From CAYUNA01 sp047629355 (GTDB lineage: Bacteria > Bacteroidota > Bacteroidia > Chitinophagales > Saprospiraceae): DNA of 34,434 nt. The stretch spans positions 1 through 34,434 of the forward strand of contig JBLHWU010000042.1 in NCBI GenBank assembly GCA_047629355.1, given 5' to 3'. The notes beneath the pieces are model-generated. The model was not told where the DNA came from and made no database searches. It was given only the letters and a program-made list of their open reading frames with translations. Each line of letters begins with the position of its first letter. Position 1 is the first letter of the stretch. Positions 1 to 8,028 of the stretch are shown one piece after another. Made by a program: the position numbers and the translations under genes.

Positions 1-64
1 AATCGTTGCATGGTCTACATCACGGAACTATTTTTAAGAGGAAAATAGCGGAATAAAGATGTTT

Positions 65-445
65 TCAAATTACCCCAATAAATAGTGTCACGTACTTAAT
101 TATCGAATCGAGAGAACTTTTAATGATAGCGGCTATTTCTCCTCCTGTCGTTTTATTTTTACTTGCATAGAATTGTGCATTTTCTCCAATCCTTTCAACT
201 TTATCCTCTGCACTTGCAACTTTTTCAATTTCAAATTTTTCAATTTCAAATTTTAGATTATTGATTCTGTGGTGAAATTCGTTTAGCCATTTTATCGCTT
301 CTAATTTTTTTCCATCTTCTTTGTCTTCATATGAAAGTATTGACCGAATTCTAATTGTAATATTTTGTGATATTCGATCACAAAATTTGATTTATTCGAT
401 TATCGACCATTGTTTTACTTCTTCTATTGTTTCTCTCAATCTCAT
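65..445 (-). pseudogene. Decayed small protein gene with one in-frame stop
   Basis: Read on the minus strand, one frame runs from an ATG at 445 to a stop at 65-67 and is broken only by a TAA at 392-394. The part after the stop (about 108 codons) has normal protein character: it is charged and helical, contains the stretch EAIKWLNEFHHRINNLKFEI, and carries a KFEIEKFEIEK duplication made by a repeated 15-mer near 231-257. The part before the stop reads MRLRETIEEVKQWSIIE and fits as the N-terminus of the same protein. No ATG follows the stop, so the downstream part would not be translated alone. I do not recognise the family. A sequencing error at 392-394 is the main alternative to a real pseudogene. 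Confidence 0.5.
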
Positions 446-647
446 TCGTTCGAGTCTTCTTTTTTCTTGCTTGCAGGAAACTTGGTAACAGCGATGATTT
501 CATTTCCATTTCTCCACGACAACTTTCACCTAATTTTACCGCGAAAATAGCCTTTTTTTTACAAAAACACCTAATTCTAATTCATTCCATTTTTGAACAT
601 TCCCCCCCTCTCAAACCTTTTATATGAAATAAATCTAAAAATAAAAT

Positions 648-947
648 ATGAAAGTACTAATTGAAGCACCATTTGACATCAATGACGGTGATAAAAAAAA
701 CATTGAAGAGAAACTAAATAAATTGACCACCTTTTTTAACAAAATTACGCAGGCGACGGTTTATTTTAAGAAAGATGATGGCAACGAGCCAGATTCTATT
801 TTGGCAGAGGTGGAAGTGCATGTGCCTGGCCCACCGATTTTTGCGTCAGCTTCTGAACAACAATTTATGAATGCGTTTAATTCAGCTGTTGTGAAAGTGG
901 AAAAACAATTGCGCAAAAAGAACGATAAATTGGTTGAACATCATTAA
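648..947 (+). CDS. hpf: Ribosome hibernation promoting factor (HPF/RaiA family)
   Basis: This 99-residue protein has the length and pattern of a short HPF/YfiA (sigma-54 modulation) protein. It opens with a beta strand (MKVLIEAPFDI), continues with a helix rich in Lys and Glu (residues 14-30), further strands including AEVEVHVPGPPIF, and a C-terminal helix with a basic tail (VVKVEKQLRKKNDKL). Members bind the small ribosomal subunit at the decoding centre and mRNA channel and hold ribosomes inactive in stationary phase or stress. It lacks the C-terminal dimerisation domain of long HPF, so it should act like the short form. It stands alone between a decayed gene and a terminator. The start is the only sensible one, with an A-rich leader and no strong Shine-Dalgarno, as is common in Bacteroidota. 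Confidence 0.9.
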   Translation: MKVLIEAPFDINDGDKKNIEEKLNKLTTFFNKITQATVYFKKDDGNEPDSILAEVEVHVPGPPIFASASEQQFMNAFNSAVVKVEKQLRKKNDKLVEHH

Positions 948-1000
948 ACAGTGGACGGTGGACGAAGTTCACAGCCGTTTGTTAAATGCCAATACTCACG

Positions 1001-1039
1001 AAAAAGCCTCGAAGATTTTTATTTTTTCGAGGCTTTTTT
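1001..1039 (+). terminator. Rho-independent terminator after hpf
   Basis: The inverted repeat AAAAAGCCTCGAA / TTCGAGGCTTTTTT encloses an AT-rich loop and ends in a T run. The A run on the left makes it potentially bidirectional, so it could also end transcription of the minus-strand remnant at 1075-1317. Confidence 0.8.
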
Positions 1040-1074
1040 GATTCTGATTTTTATTATTTTAAAATTGAATATTC

Positions 1075-1317
1075 TTACCACCAATCCGCCATCTCCGAAT
1101 CTTCAAAAAATAACGTCCGCCCCTTCCCTTCTATCGTCATTATCAAAATATTTTTCACTGAAATTCCATCATTATTCGCATTCGTAAAAATCACTTTTGA
1201 GCCATCAGGAGAAAAACGTGGGTCAAGGTCATTCGTACCCGTATCGGGCAATAATTTGATAATAACCGGTGAAGTTTGTTCTTGAAAAACGGTGATACTT
1301 TCAATCGCCGTAGAATT
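1075..1317 (-). pseudogene. 3' fragment of a TolB-like beta-propeller protein
   Basis: On the minus strand an open frame of 80 codons runs from a stop at 1318-1320 to a stop at 1075-1077. It contains DLDPRFSPDGSKVIFTNA, the typical PD40/TolB-like propeller repeat motif, and ends in EMADWW. There is no start codon and no room for the rest of a propeller protein, so this is the C-terminal remnant of a larger gene. Its broken 5' end lies a few bases from an IS66 remnant starting at 1323, which suggests that transposition or later deletion truncated it. No function is expected from the fragment. Confidence 0.6.
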
Positions 1318-1322
1318 TCATC

Positions 1323-1487
1323 ATGTTTGCATTAAGTGCTCACCAACGCTTTCATTTGTATCGCCATGCCACTGACATGCGTTAAGGCTTCAAAGGACTG
1401 AGTGGATTGTTTCGTGATAAATTAGGCAAAGACTCGCTGGATTTGGTCATTGCTTCGTTCTTGGATAAGACCTCATCGAGGAATTAG
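1323..1487 (+). mobile_element. Remnant of IS66-family orf2 (TnpB)
   Basis: The translation from the ATG at 1323 reads MFALSAHQRFHLYRHATDMR, a stop at 1383-1385, then GFKGLSGLFRDKLGKDSL and a second stop at 1485-1487. This matches the N-terminal signature of the IS66 accessory protein TnpB (a YLYRxxTDMRKGFxGLSGLV pattern), with the expected Lys codon after TDMR replaced by TAA. The remainder of TnpB and the large TnpC transposase are absent, so the element cannot move on its own. I saw no terminal inverted repeats that would define its edges. Confidence 0.65.
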
Positions 1488-1560
1488 CCAAGAAAACATG
1501 CCTATTTATTTAGGCTTCTTTGAATTTATTTTCAATGCTCCTAAACGAGGAAAAGCTGTT

Positions 1561-1726
1561 TTAGTAACAGTGAAAAAATAACTATAGATTCTTGACAGGA
1601 TATTTTGCCCTCATTTTTCACTTTGAAAACGCTCATTATATCAACATAAATCGCAGTTTCAAAGCAAAAATTGAGAACAAAACGGCACTACCAAGAATCT
1701 ACACTTATTTATTTCGCGTCCCTTAG
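1561..1726. repeat. Palindromic intergenic repeat, family 1, copy A
   Basis: Imperfect terminal arms (left with AACAGTGAAAAAATAACT and TAGATTCTTG, right with CAAGAATCTA) enclose a core with CTTTGAAAA and TTTCAAAGCAAAAA. The arms and core resemble copy B at 1723-1887 and copy C at 32901-33099. It contains no coding sequence. Its size (about 165 bp) and its ends suggest a MITE-like or REP-like element. Confidence 0.6.
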
Positions 1727-1887
1727 TAACGGTGAAAAAATAACTTCTCCAACTGGACAGGACAAATTATCCTCAATTTTCACTTGAAATCAGTCAAAAT
1801 ATCAACAATTATCCTTCTTTCAAGCAAAAACTGAGAAAAATTATCTTCTGTCCAGTTGAGTAACTTATTCTTTCATCGTTACTTAAT
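1723..1887. repeat. Palindromic intergenic repeat, family 1, copy B
   Basis: The left arm TAACGGTGAAAAAATAACTT followed by CAACTGGACAG pairs with the right arm CTGTCCAGTTGAG followed by TAACTTATTCTTTCATCGTT. Inside sit CACTTGAAAT and TCTTTCAAGCAAAAACTGAG, the same core layout as copies A and C. It touches copy A, so 1561-1887 is a tandem pair upstream of the FAS1 gene. The rest of 1488-1976 holds nothing else I can name. Confidence 0.7.
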
Positions 1888-1976
1888 ACCTCAATTGAAC
1901 GGAGATTTAGAAAAAGTTAAACTAATTGTACGTATTACTGTTACGGAGTAATCGTTAATAAAATAAAAATATTACA

Positions 1977-2564
1977 ATGAAAAATTTACTTGGTTTTTTA
2001 ATGTTAGCCACGCTTACAATCTTTTCATCTTGTGCGGATAGTTCTCAGGAATCATCAGCTCAGGAACCAGTAGCTCAGGAAGAGAAGGTAGTAACTTCGG
2101 AGGCACCAGTTGAGAAGGCACCAACAATCGTAGGTGTCGCGGCAGGAAGTGAGAATTTCTCTACTTTGGTCGCTGCTGTAAAAGCTGCTGATTTGGTGAG
2201 TGTCTTGAATAGTGACGGACCGTTCACTGTTTTTGCGCCAACCAATGCTGCTTTTGCTAAGTTACCGGAAGGAACAGTAGCGAGCTTGTTGGAGCCAGAA
2301 AGTAAGGAAACTTTGACGGCGGTATTAACTTACCACGTGGTAAAAGGAATATTTAAAGCAGCCGATGTAGTAGGCGCTATCAATGCGAATAATGGAAGCT
2401 TTACTGTCGAAACAGTGCAAGGTGGAAAATTAACTGCTTCACTCAACGAAGGAAAAGTGGTCCTAACCGATATAGCCGGCAATACTTCTACCGTAGTCAT
2501 TGCTGATGTGGAAGCTTCAAATGGTATCATACATGCGATAGACAGTGTGGTTATGCCTAAATAA
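1977..2564 (+). CDS. FAS1 (fasciclin) domain lipoprotein
   Basis: This 195-residue protein starts with a lipoprotein signal peptide: a hydrophobic stretch ending in IFSSC, with Cys19 as the likely lipidated residue. A low-complexity Ser/Gln/Glu linker (20-50) leads into a single fasciclin/FAS1 domain (about 52-195). That domain shows its hallmarks: FSTLVAAVKAADLVSVLN, GPFTVFAPTNAAFAKLP, TYHVVKG and the closing SNGIIHAIDSVVMP. FAS1 domains mediate adhesion or act as small surface modules, and many Bacteroidota carry such single-domain lipoproteins, often stress-induced. It is a single-gene unit with palindromic repeats upstream and a terminator downstream. The family call is firm; the physiological role is not known. 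Confidence 0.9.
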   Translation: MKNLLGFLMLATLTIFSSCADSSQESSAQEPVAQEEKVVTSEAPVEKAPTIVGVAAGSENFSTLVAAVKAADLVSVLNSDGPFTVFAPTNAAFAKLPEGTVASLLEPESKETLTAVLTYHVVKGIFKAADVVGAINANNGSFTVETVQGGKLTASLNEGKVVLTDIAGNTSTVVIADVEASNGIIHAIDSVVMPK

Positions 2565-2593
2565 GATTGGGTATAACTAACTTTATCCTATTG

Positions 2594-2629
2594 AAAACGC
2601 TATTCGACGAAAGTTGGGTAGCGTTTTTT
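2594..2629 (+). terminator. Rho-independent terminator after FAS1 gene
   Basis: AAAACGCTA and TAGCGTTTT form a stem around a 16-nt loop, followed by more T residues. It lies 30 nt after the FAS1 stop codon. Confidence 0.75.
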
Positions 2630-2733
2630 GTTTGGGGAAACTTTTGTTGGAAATTGCTTCAATGTTGATGATTTTTTTGTGGAAAATGTTGAAATTGGCA
2701 AGAAATTATGGGCTCATGGATGAATTTAGTGGA

Positions 2734-2845
2734 GGTATTTTGACAAAAGGAGTTGGAGAGGTAAAATGTTTATAAAAACGTTTTTTACCCCTCAAAAACC
2801 ACCCCCGCGACGCCTGCAGCGGCGCGGCACTCTTAGTAGAGAAGC
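2734..2845 (+). repeat. Composite hairpin repeat, family 2, copy 1
   Basis: TATTTTGACAAAAGGAGTT leads into a hairpin (GAGGTAAAATGTTTATAA / AAACGTTTTTTACCCCTC). A GC-rich block (CGACGCCTGCAGCGGCGCGG) and an AGTAGAGAAG tail follow. The order of parts matches the copies at 8339, 9726, 14783, 30804 and 30967. It fills most of the gap 2630-2932, where I see no gene. Confidence 0.65.
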
Positions 2846-2932
2846 GAAACTATGTAATCTTTCTCCCTCCTGCATCCTATTCGGGACAACTCAATTTATT
2901 CACTAAGTAACGGTAAATAAAACAACACTCGC

Positions 2933-3457
2933 ATGAAACAATCTATTTTGATCTTACTCATCGGACTCTTCTTTCTTAATTTTTATGTAAACGCACCTTC
3001 TACTGTCACTGGGACCGTAGTAGATGACGCTGGCAAAGGATTAATCGGAGCTTCCATTCTTGAAAAAGGAACAAGCAATGGTACCATAACGGATATTGAT
3101 GAATCATTCGAACTAGAGGTTAAAACAAAGAATCCTATTTTAATAGTTAGTTATACAGGGTACGAACAATTAGAATACGGCATTACAAATTTAAATAAAA
3201 AGCAGACCATTACTTTAAATCAAGGGATTCAATTAGAGGAATGTGTCGTAGTCGGTCTTGGAACTGTGAAAAAACAATCCACTTCAGGTTCCAATAGAAA
3301 AGACAAAGCATCTAAAAGGAAAACTGCTCAAAACAATTCCTCTGCATTTACCTATACCGCTGATTATGCGGAGGTCTCCTCCAATGCATCCAATCTATCC
3401 AGTTTTTCCAAAGCTAAATGTAAGAACCTGCTGATTTTAAAAATCACCAGGTTCTAA
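2933..3457 (+). CDS. Orphan SusC-like N-terminal domain protein, possibly a gene remnant
   Basis: The 174-residue product has a signal peptide (residues 1-20) and a carboxypeptidase-regulatory-like domain (about 24-98: TVTGTVVDDAGKGLIGASI, then GTSNGTITDIDESFELEV and ILIVSYTGYE). It then has the segment LEECVVVGLGTVKKQS, which in SusC/RagA receptors marks the junction to the TonB plug. Here the plug and barrel are missing. Residues 113-160 are Ser/Lys/Asn-rich and unlike a plug, and the last codons run through a hairpin. In the complete family the domain precedes an outer-membrane nutrient importer. Alone it may be a secreted domain or the 5' end of a degraded susC. The start is supported by the signal peptide. 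The downstream receptor gene is convergent and is not its missing half. Confidence 0.6.
   Translation: MKQSILILLIGLFFLNFYVNAPSTVTGTVVDDAGKGLIGASILEKGTSNGTITDIDESFELEVKTKNPILIVSYTGYEQLEYGITNLNKKQTITLNQGIQLEECVVVGLGTVKKQSTSGSNRKDKASKRKTAQNNSSAFTYTADYAEVSSNASNLSSFSKAKCKNLLILKITRF
3424..3454. terminator. Hairpin inside the 3' end of the orphan SusC-like gene
   Basis: GAACCTGCTGATTTT pairs with AAAATCACCAGGTTC with one mismatch, directly before the TAA at 3455-3457. It lies between two convergent genes and probably ends transcription on one or both strands, although the T run is short. Confidence 0.5.
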
Positions 3458-3482
3458 TACTTGGATTCAAAATACGAATCCC

Positions 3483-5831
3483 CTACCGCCACTTAAAATT
3501 CCAAGTCACACTCGGAATCACCGGAAACAGCGAGACCTTAAAAGCCGTCCCCTCTGCCGTTCCCCCCGCAATATCCGTATCAAAATCATAAGAAATAAAG
3601 AAGGTATTCTGTCGATTGTAAATATTATAAACCGAAAACGTCCACGTTGAAATAAAGTCTTTTTTCTTTTCAAACTGCTTCTGTGGCGTCAAGGTTGCCG
3701 ACAAATCCAAGCGATGATACGCGTCGATACGTGCGCTATTCCTTGCCCCATATTGTGCCACTGCACCTTGTTCAATAAAATAAATACTCTTCACGGGCGT
3801 AAAAGTATTGCCCGTTCCATAAATGAATGCGCCGCCGAAAGTCCATTGTTTATTCATTTCATAATTGGCAACAACCGACAAATCGTGGCGACGGTCGTAA
3901 GTGGCCGCGAAGGTTTTACCGTCATTAATATCTTCAAAAGTGCGCTCCGTTCTCGACAAGGTATAACCAACCCAACCCGTCAAGTCTCCCTTACTTTTTT
4001 TGAAAAACAACTCTAAACCATAAGATTCGCCACTTCCAAAAACAAAGGAAGATTCGAGGTCATTGGCGATGTCTGGGACGTACGTTTCGCCGTAATCAAT
4101 CTGGTTATTGAGGTCTTTGTAATAAATTTCAATAGAGGTTTCGTAAGTGTTTTCTTTCAGGTTTTTAAAATACCCCAAAGCATACTGAACACCCTGCTGC
4201 GGCTCAACAATCTCCGTACTCGGCACCCAAACATCGCCCGGCAAACTACTTGTCGAATTGCTCACCAAATGGATATATTGATTGGTAAACGTAATGCCCA
4301 CTTTCAGGGAGGACGACTCCGAAAGGCTATATTTTCCACTGACTCGCGGTTCTAAATTCCAATACGTTTTCACAGGGTCACCCTTCGCATACACGGTTGA
4401 ATCCAGCTTCGAAGTGTACGACCCGACTTGCTGAAACATCGTACCCCGCAACCCAAAATTAATGCTCAATCGCGAATTAACTTTCCAATCATCTTGAATA
4501 TAAACGGCTGCATCATGCGCATACGTCGGAATGAAATTATTGGAAAAAGTCGTCGTACCATCCGTACCGTTCGCGACATTTGGCGTGAGTTTGTGGTAGG
4601 TATAGTTGGCACCAAATTTCAAAGTATGGTTCGGACTTGGGTAAAAATCAAAGTCCAATTTTCCATTATAATCGCGCACACCAGAGTAAATATCCACTTG
4701 AAAAACATCCTGTCCACCTCTAAATTCAAATTCATATTGATTGTAAATCGCCGACAAGTTCATAAACAATTTGCTATTAAAAACGTGATTCCATCGCAGC
4801 GTCGCTGTCTCATTTCCATAAGGCAAATCAAAAAAGAAGTCGCGCTCGGTTGACCGAAACTTTAAAACATCCCGCCCAAAATAAGCACTCAAATACAATC
4901 TATCTTTATCTGAAAAACGATAATTAACTTTCGCATTCACATCATAAAAATAATAGTTCGTTCCTGCAAAATCGGTGTTGTCAATAAACGGTTGCACCAA
5001 ATCAAACCCATACGTTCGCCGCGCCGATACGATAAACGAACTCTTCTCCTTCACAATCGGGCCCTGCAAAGTCAGCCGCGAAGCAATCAACCCAATACCG
5101 CCTTCTGCCCGCAATTTTTGGTCATTCCCTTCCTTCATCTGCACATCCACCACCGACGACAATCGACCACCATAATAAGACGGCATTCCTCCTTTAATCA
5201 AGGTCGTATTTTTAATTGCATCAGAATTAAAAACGGAAAAAAAGCCCAATAAATGTCCACTATTATAAACCACCGCTTCATCCAATAAAATCAGATTCTG
5301 GTCAGGTCCACCGCCCCGCACATAAAACCCTGAACTCCCCTCTCCTGCTGATTGCACTCCTGGCAATAATTGCAAGGTTTTCAAGATGTCCACCTCTCCC
5401 AACAATACCGGCAAAGTCTTGATTTTATCAACAGACATCGTCACCGTTCCCATCTCCGTACTTTGTACATTTTTGTCTTTTTCCTCGGCAGTTACGACGA
5501 CTTCTTGCATCATTACACCTTGCGACATCTTGGTGTTAACTATTTGATTTTCAAATAGTTGCATCACCTTTTCTGTATCTCCAAAACCAAGATAAGAATA
5601 GATAATTATATAATCTCCCGCAGGCAAGGTCAGCGAGTAAAATCCATATAGATTGGTCGTCGCGCCCTGTTCGGTATTGCCTTTGACGTAGATGTTTGCG
5701 CCAATGAGCGTCTCACCACTTTCGCCATCAGAAACGTAGCCGCTAAGCGTAAAATTGTCCTGAGCATTAATGGACAATGCACTTAATAGCAAGAGGAAGA
5801 TTATATAAAAAGGACGTAAAAAGTGCTCCAT
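3483..5831 (-). CDS. TonB-dependent outer-membrane receptor
   Basis: The 782-residue protein has a signal peptide (1-23, ending SALSINA). A carboxypeptidase-regulatory domain follows (about 27-108: LSGYVSDGESGETLIGANIY, then GFYSLTLPAGDYII). Next are the link EVVVTAEEK and a plug domain (about 130-235) with VDILKTLQLLPGVQSAGEG, FYVRGGGPDQNLILLDEAVV and YYGGRLSSVVDVQ. The rest is a beta barrel of alternating strands ending in aromatic VTWNFKWR. Such receptors import a ligand across the outer membrane using TonB-ExbBD energy. No SusD partner lies next to it and the plug lacks SusC hallmarks, so it looks like a stand-alone receptor of the Bacteroidota 'carboxypeptidase-like plus TonB receptor' class. 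The substrate cannot be told. The gene is monocistronic and divergent from the pentapeptide-repeat gene. Confidence 0.93.
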   Translation of the reverse strand: MEHFLRPFYIIFLLLLSALSINAQDNFTLSGYVSDGESGETLIGANIYVKGNTEQGATTNLYGFYSLTLPAGDYIIIYSYLGFGDTEKVMQLFENQIVNTKMSQGVMMQEVVVTAEEKDKNVQSTEMGTVTMSVDKIKTLPVLLGEVDILKTLQLLPGVQSAGEGSSGFYVRGGGPDQNLILLDEAVVYNSGHLLGFFSVFNSDAIKNTTLIKGGMPSYYGGRLSSVVDVQMKEGNDQKLRAEGGIGLIASRLTLQGPIVKEKSSFIVSARRTYGFDLVQPFIDNTDFAGTNYYFYDVNAKVNYRFSDKDRLYLSAYFGRDVLKFRSTERDFFFDLPYGNETATLRWNHVFNSKLFMNLSAIYNQYEFEFRGGQDVFQVDIYSGVRDYNGKLDFDFYPSPNHTLKFGANYTYHKLTPNVANGTDGTTTFSNNFIPTYAHDAAVYIQDDWKVNSRLSINFGLRGTMFQQVGSYTSKLDSTVYAKGDPVKTYWNLEPRVSGKYSLSESSSLKVGITFTNQYIHLVSNSTSSLPGDVWVPSTEIVEPQQGVQYALGYFKNLKENTYETSIEIYYKDLNNQIDYGETYVPDIANDLESSFVFGSGESYGLELFFKKSKGDLTGWVGYTLSRTERTFEDINDGKTFAATYDRRHDLSVVANYEMNKQWTFGGAFIYGTGNTFTPVKSIYFIEQGAVAQYGARNSARIDAYHRLDLSATLTPQKQFEKKKDFISTWTFSVYNIYNRQNTFFISYDFDTDIAGGTAEGTAFKVSLFPVIPSVTWNFKWR

Positions 5832-5874
5832 TTCGATGGTTTTTTTTGATATTTTTTATCGTAAATATTGAGAC

Positions 5875-5908
5875 TAAATCATGGTGATTTAAAAATCACC
5901 ATGATTTA
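5875..5908. repeat. Perfect 16-bp palindrome between divergent genes
   Basis: TAAATCATGGTGATTT and AAATCACCATGATTTA are perfect reverse complements separated by 2 nt. It lies 44 bp upstream of the TonB receptor start and about 110 bp upstream of the next gene, so it may be an operator or another dispersed hairpin. No promoter was clear in this gap. Confidence 0.6.
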
Positions 5909-6014
5909 AACCCAGAGTAAACGTTTAAACTAAAAAATTGCTTTCCACAATGGTCAATTATTACACAAATATGAAAGAAGTAAATACCACTATTTAGGAG
6001 ATTGCCCCTAAATT

Positions 6015-7625
6015 ATGCCCTATTTTCGTTCCTTTTCTTACCTTTACAAAACAGAATTAGCTGAAAAGTTTATGAAAGCAAACAACGACCAAGACATTCA
6101 AAAACTTCAGTCCGAAAACGCCCGTCTTCGCACTGAACTCTCCTTACTCAAAGGCGGTAAAAAAGTCAAAAACACCTTCTCCGCTTGGCTCGCCAATCAT
6201 TCCACCAATGTCTTTGCCGGTAAAAGTCTAAAGAAAAGTCTGATTCGATTGTACACCGAACTACCACGAGATGTGAAGAGAGAAACAATGGCGGATGTCT
6301 CGGCGCACATCATTTGGCGCATGACTCGAGTCGGGATGTTCACGGTGCTGATTGCGCTCGTCCCCTTGATGGTGATGGCGGTGCAGACCTTGATTTTGAG
6401 TGTGCAGAACGATAAATTGGAAGCGCAGAATCAACTCATTCAAAATCAAAATACACGCCTCGACCAGCAGATAAATTTGGAGGAAGGAAATCGCCGTAGT
6501 TCATTCATTTTCTTAATGAGCAACATCATGGACAAGGTGGATGAAGAGTTAAAAAATAAAACCAACATTGCTCGAAAGTTGAGTGATGAATTGATTGGTC
6601 GCATCGTCTCGCTGAGTCAGACGCTGCGCCCATATCGGTATTTAGAAAATGATAAATTGATTGACAAACATTTGAGTCCAGAGCGTGGGCAGTTGTTGTT
6701 TTCCTTGGTCAATAGTTTACTGCATGAGGAGACGATGGATAAGATTTTTGAAAAAGCAGATTTTAGTTATTCGGATTTACCAGGCGCGAATTTATCGAAC
6801 AGTTATTTGCGGCATGTAAAGTTAAGGAACTCGAGTTTTACCGATGCCAATTTTCAGAATTCCTTTTTAGAAGGCGCAACCTTTACCAATGCCAACTTAA
6901 CGGGCGCAGATTTTGAAAATGCGAACTTACTGGGTGTCCAATTTGATACCGCTTGTTTGCGAAAATGCAATTTTTTCAATGTGACTGCCAACGATTGTAA
7001 TTTAGAATACGCCGACATGAGTGGTTGTCGGGCGAGTGGGAATTTCTCGAATGTGTTGATGGAAGGATTGAAATTGGAAGATGCCGAATTGGGCGTTTTG
7101 CGATTGGATGGCGCACAGGTTCGGACGAAAGCGAGTAAGGAAGGCTTTACAAAGTATACCAAACTATACGATGAATTTATTCAAAAAAATTACGACTGGG
7201 AAGAAGTTACCGTTGCTAATGATAAAGGAAACGATAGTTATTTCAGATTGGTACAAAGTGTCGATTCTCAAATGTCCATGATGGACGAATGCACCGCCTT
7301 AGTTTTGAAAATAGTGGAAAGCAATAGTAAAATTCGCGCCTTGAAAAAGGAAATGGCAATGAAAGATGAAGCACTCGATGTATTCGAAGAAGCCAGCCCA
7401 TTTGGGTCCTCTGAAATGAGTGTGTCCCAAGATTCCGTTTATATTTTCAGGATAGTTGGAGAAGAGGATTCAGCAATTTTGGCACCGAAAATGATTGTGG
7501 AATTTGACCCAATGAAAGGGACGTTGACGGAGATTCGACCAGGGAAAGTTGAGCGGCGACTGCCGTTACAATTTAGCAAACCTTTGTATAAACAGATGAA
7601 GCAGTCTTGTAAAACGGGAAAATGA
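6015..7625 (+). CDS. Membrane-anchored pentapeptide-repeat protein
   Basis: The 536-residue product has, in order: a coiled coil (about 22-46), one transmembrane helix (about 106-128), a second coil rich in Gln/Asn (130-155), a helical region, and a run of pentapeptide repeats (about 248-368). Examples are ADFSYSDLPGANL, TNANLTGADFENANL and DAELGVLRLDGAQV. A C-terminal domain with another coil follows. Pentapeptide repeats fold as a right-handed quadrilateral beta-helix. Their role here is unknown; anchoring or a scaffold in the inner membrane is plausible, and nothing supports gyrase protection. The first 19 residues look unnatural, and Met20 (ATG at 6072) opens the Lys-rich coil, so the true start may be 6072. 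A weak AGGAG lies 14 nt before the ATG at 6015. Confidence 0.8.
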   Translation: MPYFRSFSYLYKTELAEKFMKANNDQDIQKLQSENARLRTELSLLKGGKKVKNTFSAWLANHSTNVFAGKSLKKSLIRLYTELPRDVKRETMADVSAHIIWRMTRVGMFTVLIALVPLMVMAVQTLILSVQNDKLEAQNQLIQNQNTRLDQQINLEEGNRRSSFIFLMSNIMDKVDEELKNKTNIARKLSDELIGRIVSLSQTLRPYRYLENDKLIDKHLSPERGQLLFSLVNSLLHEETMDKIFEKADFSYSDLPGANLSNSYLRHVKLRNSSFTDANFQNSFLEGATFTNANLTGADFENANLLGVQFDTACLRKCNFFNVTANDCNLEYADMSGCRASGNFSNVLMEGLKLEDAELGVLRLDGAQVRTKASKEGFTKYTKLYDEFIQKNYDWEEVTVANDKGNDSYFRLVQSVDSQMSMMDECTALVLKIVESNSKIRALKKEMAMKDEALDVFEEASPFGSSEMSVSQDSVYIFRIVGEEDSAILAPKMIVEFDPMKGTLTEIRPGKVERRLPLQFSKPLYKQMKQSCKTGK

Positions 7626-7701
7626 TTTTTAATTAAAAATGGTTCTTTGACAACTCTCGTGATTACAAAACCTGTAGTAAAGGGTACTTTTTCAGTCTAT
7701 T

Positions 7702-7856
7702 GATTACCCATAAGTTGAAAATCGGCGCAGCGTGACTGCCACATTAAGCATTTTGAGGTAGTAGTTGCGCTGCGCCTAAGAAAAAAGTTACAATATTTCT
7801 AACAATAGTGGGTGTCGCGCTGCGCCATTTCAAAGCAAAAATACTTATGGGTAATC
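7702..7856. repeat. Inner palindrome 1 with GC-rich arms
   Basis: GATTACCCATAAG and CTTATGGGTAATC are a perfect 13-bp pair. Inside, GGCGCAGCGTGAC pairs with GTCGCGCTGCGCC. The core carries GTTGAAAAT and ATTTCAAAGCAAAAATA, similar to the core of repeat family 1. Confidence 0.75.
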
Positions 7857-7893
7857 CTAAGACTTTTTCAGTACGCTCTATGTTAAGTAACAC

Positions 7894-8028
7894 GTAGTAA
7901 TTAATTAGGTAATTTTTAGACAAGATTTTTTCGATAGTTTTTCTTTAAAAATTCTTGAATAGCCAGTGTTATTGAAGAATTTTTTAAGGGAAAAAGATGT
8001 TTATAAAATTACCTAATTAATTACTACG
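7894..8028. repeat. Inner palindrome 2, perfect 24-bp arms
   Basis: The arms at 7894-7917 and 8005-8028 are perfect reverse complements over 24 bp (left arm opens CGTAGTAATTAATTAGG). A related single arm (GTAGCACGTACTAATTAATC) occurs at 13276, just after the histidine kinase gene. Confidence 0.8.

Noticed and set aside
427..627. Plus-strand frame of 66 codons before hpf
   Set aside because: Low-complexity Phe/Ser/Leu content in AT-rich DNA, and it overlaps the minus-strand decayed gene.
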